A DNA stretch of 10,184 nt from Erysipelotrichaceae bacterium (GTDB lineage Bacteria > Bacillota_I > Bacilli_A > RFN20 > CAG-826): contig JAISVG010000004.1 in assembly GCA_031271635.1 (NCBI GenBank), positions 1 through 10,184 on the forward strand, given 5' to 3'. Both the position numbers and the translations under genes were made by a program. The stretch's first letter is position 1. Every line of letters starts with the position of its first letter. This document shows positions 6,862 to 10,184 of this stretch, in pieces. Under the pieces are notes generated by a model, which saw only the letters and a list, made by a program, of their open reading frames with translations, was not told where the DNA came from and made no database searches.

Positions 6862-7659
6862 TTGAAAAAAATTATTTTCCTATCCTTCGTGTTTCTAACT
6901 GTTTGGGCAACATCAAGTGACCCAGTGGCATCTGCTATGTTGCCTTATGTTGATGATGGAATTAGATCCGTAATAGTGCCTCATGTTCCCGCGCCATCAG
7001 GCCAACCCCAACAATTTAAGGCAGATTGTGCTCTCTATGGCTTTAGCATCGACGAACAAAGGGTTCCGTATAGCGGCACAACATTCAGAAAAAACTCTTA
7101 TCAAAGATTTGATGGAGGACATCTGCAATATCAAACTAATATTCAGCAAGTCTTGCTTAAGAACATTAATAATGTTAATACTTTCAGTGTAGTGTATCGA
7201 GTAGTTACAAGCCCAGTGGGTCGACGTGATTGGGGATTTTTAGGAATAGGAAGCCATAGCGATACTTGGTATACGCGTGTTGTTAATTCTTATGCCAATC
7301 TAGGCTCTAACAAAACTATGGGTCAATGGGCTCCGAAGAATGAATATGCAAACTTTAGCGGCACCATTGGTATTGGAGTTGATTCTAGTGGTCCATCAAT
7401 TTCTGCGTCAGTGAATTTCTCGATTGATCAACTAAGTGTTGTTAGTAGGACTAATGTGGCTTCCAATTACTATGAGACTGATTACGATATTCTATGGGAC
7501 AATAATTACAATTTATACTCAGCTGAGTATCTTGGTTTCTTTGCCTTTGCAAGAACTAATTCGACCGTTTCCCCGACGTTTTCAGTGGCACATCGAGTTT
7601 CGTACTTCGGTAGTCAATGGTTTGGACTCGAGACAGCCACTTATCACGTTAGTCTATAG
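6862..7659 (+). CDS. Secreted beta-rich protein of unknown function (265 aa)
   Basis: The protein begins with a clear signal peptide (MKKIIFLSFVFLTVW...) with likely cleavage after VASA at residue 25. There is no lipobox Cys, so it should be released or surface-associated. The mature part has a single Cys (C56), is rich in aromatic residues, Ser and Asn, and has alternating polar and hydrophobic residues typical of beta strands, for example NTFSVVYRVV (106-115), TIGIGVDSSGPSISASVNFS (168-187), DQLSVVSR (189-196) and FSVAHRVSYFG (240-250). Such amphipathic strands occur in beta-sandwich and pore-forming secreted proteins. I see no catalytic motif and recognise no family. It heads a tight plus-strand operon followed by a lipoprotein and a MacB-like ABC transporter, which suggests the transporter exports it, protects against it or answers to it; this is inference from context. 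The stop is TAG. Confidence 0.85.
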   Translation: MKKIIFLSFVFLTVWATSSDPVASAMLPYVDDGIRSVIVPHVPAPSGQPQQFKADCALYGFSIDEQRVPYSGTTFRKNSYQRFDGGHLQYQTNIQQVLLKNINNVNTFSVVYRVVTSPVGRRDWGFLGIGSHSDTWYTRVVNSYANLGSNKTMGQWAPKNEYANFSGTIGIGVDSSGPSISASVNFSIDQLSVVSRTNVASNYYETDYDILWDNNYNLYSAEYLGFFAFARTNSTVSPTFSVAHRVSYFGSQWFGLETATYHVSL

Positions 7660-7708
7660 TTTTGCATCGTGATGCTACACTTATTCAAAACTGGTTTTGG
7701 AGATTATT

Positions 7709-8272
7709 ATGAAAAAGAAAGCACTATTACTCAATTCAATTACTTTAACATCAATTTTGGTAGCGTGTGGTTCAAATCCATTTGATGATGCAATTGCTTT
7801 TTTAGATAAATACGACGCTGCCTTTTATTATTGTGGAAATGAATCCACTGTCTTTAGTAAGATAAGTGGATATCATGAATTGTCAGGTTCTGATTTTCCT
7901 GAGGAGTATCCGCTATTCTCAGCCTTTGTGATTGATGTCCAAAATAAGTGTTCTGTAATCACTAAAGATTTCCTAAATGAGATTTTCTCTGCTTTTTATC
8001 AGGATACATATGTTTATGTTATGTTCATTAATTATAGTCAAGACTTATCATTTCTAGCTGACTCATATTTTTCTTATGAATGGCCCGATTATAATGAAAG
8101 AATTGATGCCGATCTCGTTATTTTTTATAATGATGGAAAACATGACTATTTATCCACCAACTTCTTTACTTTCACTTATACATTTTCTAGCGACTATACC
8201 ACTGAAAACTATCATAAAAGCATCATTCAAACTTACTATAGTTTTGTAAAAAATGCTTTGATTGTTCAATAA
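7709..8272 (+). CDS. Small lipoprotein of unknown function (187 aa)
   Basis: The start is the ATG at 7709, six bases after GGAG (7699-7702). An in-frame TTG at 7697 overlaps that site and is rejected. The N-terminus MKKKALLLNSITLTSILVAC is a lipoprotein signal with lipobox L17-V-A-C20, so the mature protein should be tethered by Cys20 on the outer face of the membrane. The mature part is acidic and rich in Tyr, Phe, Asp and Ser (for example SYFSYEWPDYNERIDADLV and FFTFTYTF) and has two more Cys (C42 and C81) that could form a disulfide. I recognise no family. It lies 49 bases after the secreted-protein gene and four bases before the ABC gene, so all three are probably one transcript. A role as a substrate-binding or immunity lipoprotein is possible but not shown. 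Confidence 0.85.
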   Translation: MKKKALLLNSITLTSILVACGSNPFDDAIAFLDKYDAAFYYCGNESTVFSKISGYHELSGSDFPEEYPLFSAFVIDVQNKCSVITKDFLNEIFSAFYQDTYVYVMFINYSQDLSFLADSYFSYEWPDYNERIDADLVIFYNDGKHDYLSTNFFTFTYTFSSDYTTENYHKSIIQTYYSFVKNALIVQ

Positions 8273-8276
8273 TTGC

Positions 8277-10184
8277 ATGATTGAGTTAAAAACTATTTCT
8301 AAAGCATTTAAATTGGGAAATGAAGATTTTTTTGCATTGAAAGATCTATCACTTAAGATTCCTGAAAACAAGATTACTGTCATCTCGGGACCAAGCGGGA
8401 GTGGAAAAAGCACTTTACTCAGTATTATTGGTCTTTTACAGACTCCGACCACTGGTGAACTTTTGATTGATGATAAAAAGATTAATTTCAGCGATGCATC
8501 TTTTTTAAGAAGTTTTATCAGCCAGAATGTCACATATGTTTTTCAAGAAGCTAATCTGATTGATGATTTTAGTGTAGTCGATAATCTCAGGATGATTTCT
8601 GATGATTTGAAAGCTATTGATGACATTTTAGTAACAATAGGTCTACTCAGTAAAAAACAAACACCAACAAAACTACTTTCGGGAGGCGAAAAGCAGCGTC
8701 TCGCGATTGGAAGAGCCATTGCTAAGGGTGGAAGCATTATTCTCTTTGATGAACCAACTGGAAATCTTGACGAGGAAAACAGTCATCTTATATTTGATTT
8801 GCTAAAGCGCTTTTCGCTTAGTAAAACAATTATCGTCGTTACTCATAACATGAAAATGGCATCAATTTATGCTGACTTTTTAGTCCTCCTTAACTCAGGA
8901 CGAATAATTTCCCAATTTTCATTAAATCAGAATTCGTTTGAAGTTGATCTTGTAAATCATAACATCGATGGTTTTTTACCACTCCTTGATCATCTTAGTT
9001 ATCGTATCAAAAATAATATTGTCAGAATCCAAGTAAGTGATGGTACTAGTAGAAAAGACTATTTGATTAGTGATTCAACGCTACTTAGTGTTTTTAATGA
9101 GATTTATCTTGAGTATCAAGGAAAAGCGATCACGATACTTATTATCTCTGAAACGGAGACAGAATTAAATCCTAGTCCTCTTAATGCAACTTATCAAGCA
9201 TCTAATGTTTTTCCTCCTAAATTCGTTTTTAAGTATTCCACAGTGCTTTTTAAGAATAAACTATGGCGGAATATCTTTTCGATTTTCCTCCTCATCTTAA
9301 ATATGGCGATGATTTTCGTTTATACTAATATCGCGACTTATGATTATGTTACTGCTACAAAAAACGCCATCACGGAAAATAATGCCATTTTTTCGCAGCC
9401 CTATCTTTTCGAAACCAACGACGTTACTTTAGAAATGAATAGATACTTTTCTGGAGCGCCTTTATATGATGCACTTAGTGAGTTAGGTGCTGATCCACTG
9501 CCGATGCTGCGAGTAAATTCAGACTTACTCGGGCTACAACTATCACTTGTTGTTATCGATCAACCAATAAGATTTAAAGACACTTTAATTGCTCCGCCAT
9601 CAATAAATAAAATTATTGTCTCAAACTTTATTTCAAAACTAGTGGAGGATGAAGAAATCACCATTTCTAGTGATCTCAATAATGAGTTTTACTTCAATGA
9701 CTATGTACTTACTATTGAAAAGATAATTAGCAGCAATGTTGATCCCCATGACATGCAAAATTTTCTTAATGATTCCAACTATCAAAACGTTGTTAAAGAT
9801 AAATTTGTAAATGAGTATTCAATCGTCTTTGTATCTAAAGAGACATTTACGCAAATCAAAAAAAGCCCTGAATTTCGTCTTCCAGCAGCAAATTTTTTCC
9901 TTAGTGACAGCAATCAATCAATGCAATCATATGCTAGTAATAAACTATATTATGCCACTTTTGCCAGTAATAATCTAGTTGCTGGGCGTGCGCCAACTGA
10001 TGAGTATGAAGTCGTTGTTACTACTAGTTTATTTGAACAATATCAATTCTTTACAGGTTTTGAATCAATGAATGAGTGTCTTGAAAAAGAGTTTAATTAC
10101 CGTGATTTAAATGATTCACCTAATCGCGATCTCTATCAAACAATTCTCAATTTATACGAAATAACACCAAAGATAAGAATTGTC
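8277..10184 (+). CDS. MacB/LolD-type ABC transporter, ATPase fused to permease, C-terminus beyond the window
   Basis: The frame is open for 636 codons to the window end. Residues 1-215 are an ABC ATPase with all motifs: Walker A GPSGSGKST (38-46), Q-loop Q90 (VFQEANL), signature LSGGEKQ (134-140), Walker B IILFDEPTGNLD (154-165) and switch His190. The DEPTGNLD form is typical of the LolD/MacB/FtsE group. A linker domain (about 216-325) leads to a first membrane helix (about 331-350, NIFSIFLLILNMAMIFVYT). The rest, to 636, is an extracellular domain that ends with LVAGRAPTDEYEVVV, like the GR-P-x-x-x-EVV step of MacB/FtsX-type permeases. Such proteins use ATP to drive movements outside the membrane, in peptide, lipoprotein or toxin export or resistance. 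Further helices would be expected past the window edge. The ATG is four bases after the lipoprotein stop and lacks a strong ribosome binding site, so it is probably translated by coupling. Confidence 0.93.
   Translation, partial: MIELKTISKAFKLGNEDFFALKDLSLKIPENKITVISGPSGSGKSTLLSIIGLLQTPTTGELLIDDKKINFSDASFLRSFISQNVTYVFQEANLIDDFSVVDNLRMISDDLKAIDDILVTIGLLSKKQTPTKLLSGGEKQRLAIGRAIAKGGSIILFDEPTGNLDEENSHLIFDLLKRFSLSKTIIVVTHNMKMASIYADFLVLLNSGRIISQFSLNQNSFEVDLVNHNIDGFLPLLDHLSYRIKNNIVRIQVSDGTSRKDYLISDSTLLSVFNEIYLEYQGKAITILIISETETELNPSPLNATYQASNVFPPKFVFKYSTVLFKNKLWRNIFSIFLLILNMAMIFVYTNIATYDYVTATKNAITENNAIFSQPYLFETNDVTLEMNRYFSGAPLYDALSELGADPLPMLRVNSDLLGLQLSLVVIDQPIRFKDTLIAPPSINKIIVSNFISKLVEDEEITISSDLNNEFYFNDYVLTIEKIISSNVDPHDMQNFLNDSNYQNVVKDKFVNEYSIVFVSKETFTQIKKSPEFRLPAANFFLSDSNQSMQSYASNKLYYATFASNNLVAGRAPTDEYEVVVTTSLFEQYQFFTGFESMNECLEKEFNYRDLNDSPNRDLYQTILNLYEITPKIRIV

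Noticed and set aside
6575..6920. Plus-strand open frames that could encode small proteins ahead of the secreted protein
   Set aside because: They lack ribosome binding sites, have poor composition and lie antisense to frames that give clear membrane segments; the second overlaps the promoter and start of the secreted protein.
6862..7659. Lactococcin 972-type bacteriocin
   Set aside because: The context (secreted protein plus ABC genes) is similar, but the protein is far longer than that family and I cannot align its core motif convincingly.
7664..7675. Hairpin GCATC-GT-GATGC between the secreted-protein and lipoprotein genes as a terminator
   Set aside because: The loop is too tight, the stem too short and no T-run follows; the genes look co-transcribed.
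8150..8737. Minus-strand open frames over the lipoprotein and ABC genes
   Set aside because: They are antisense to an ABC ATPase with all its motifs.

Overview
The window is AT-rich and reads as a low-GC Gram-positive genome (Bacillota), possibly a wall-less or Acholeplasma/Izemoplasma-like relative. The evidence is AT-rich codon use, strong AGGAGG-type ribosome binding sites, lipoproteins with LSSC and LVAC lipoboxes, and one TTG start. Tryptophan is encoded by TGG throughout and no intact gene needs TGA read as Trp, which argues for the standard bacterial code over the Mycoplasma code. The taxon assignment is inference only.

Positions 1-2785 (minus strand) hold three co-directional genes, in transcription order. 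The first is a membrane-anchored LuxR-type regulator with a secreted beta-helix-like sensor domain (1403-2785). The second is a small coiled-coil protein (939-1304). The third is a lipoprotein (1-938, running off the window), whose ATG directly follows the stop of the second. The regulator appears to be read from an SD-less, probably leaderless transcript, and a perfect 10-bp inverted repeat lies 63 bases upstream of its start. This could be a cell-surface sensing module.

Positions 3001-4345 (minus) are an AAA_14/DUF4143-type ATPase broken by two separate single-base deletions. Restoring one base at each site gives exactly 448 codons plus a stop. Positions 4346-4742 are intergenic with no supportable gene. 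Positions 4743-6248 (minus) encode a 501-residue, probably cytoplasmic orphan with an acidic linker between two folded halves. Its extended -10 promoter overlaps the end of a decayed membrane-protein gene (6303-6815, minus), which is recognisable only by joining reading frames.

Positions 6862 to the window end (plus strand) form a compact operon. It starts with a 265-residue secreted beta-rich protein with a TTG start, followed by a 187-residue lipoprotein and then a MacB/LolD-type ABC transporter with ATPase and permease fused (incomplete at the window end). The layout (exported protein, lipoprotein, transporter) resembles export or self-protection cassettes, but neither small protein is recognised and the function is not shown.

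The two parts most worth following up are the beta-helix/LuxR one-component receptor with its linked surface genes and the secreted-protein/lipoprotein/ABC operon. I see no tRNA, rRNA, CRISPR array or intact insertion sequence.
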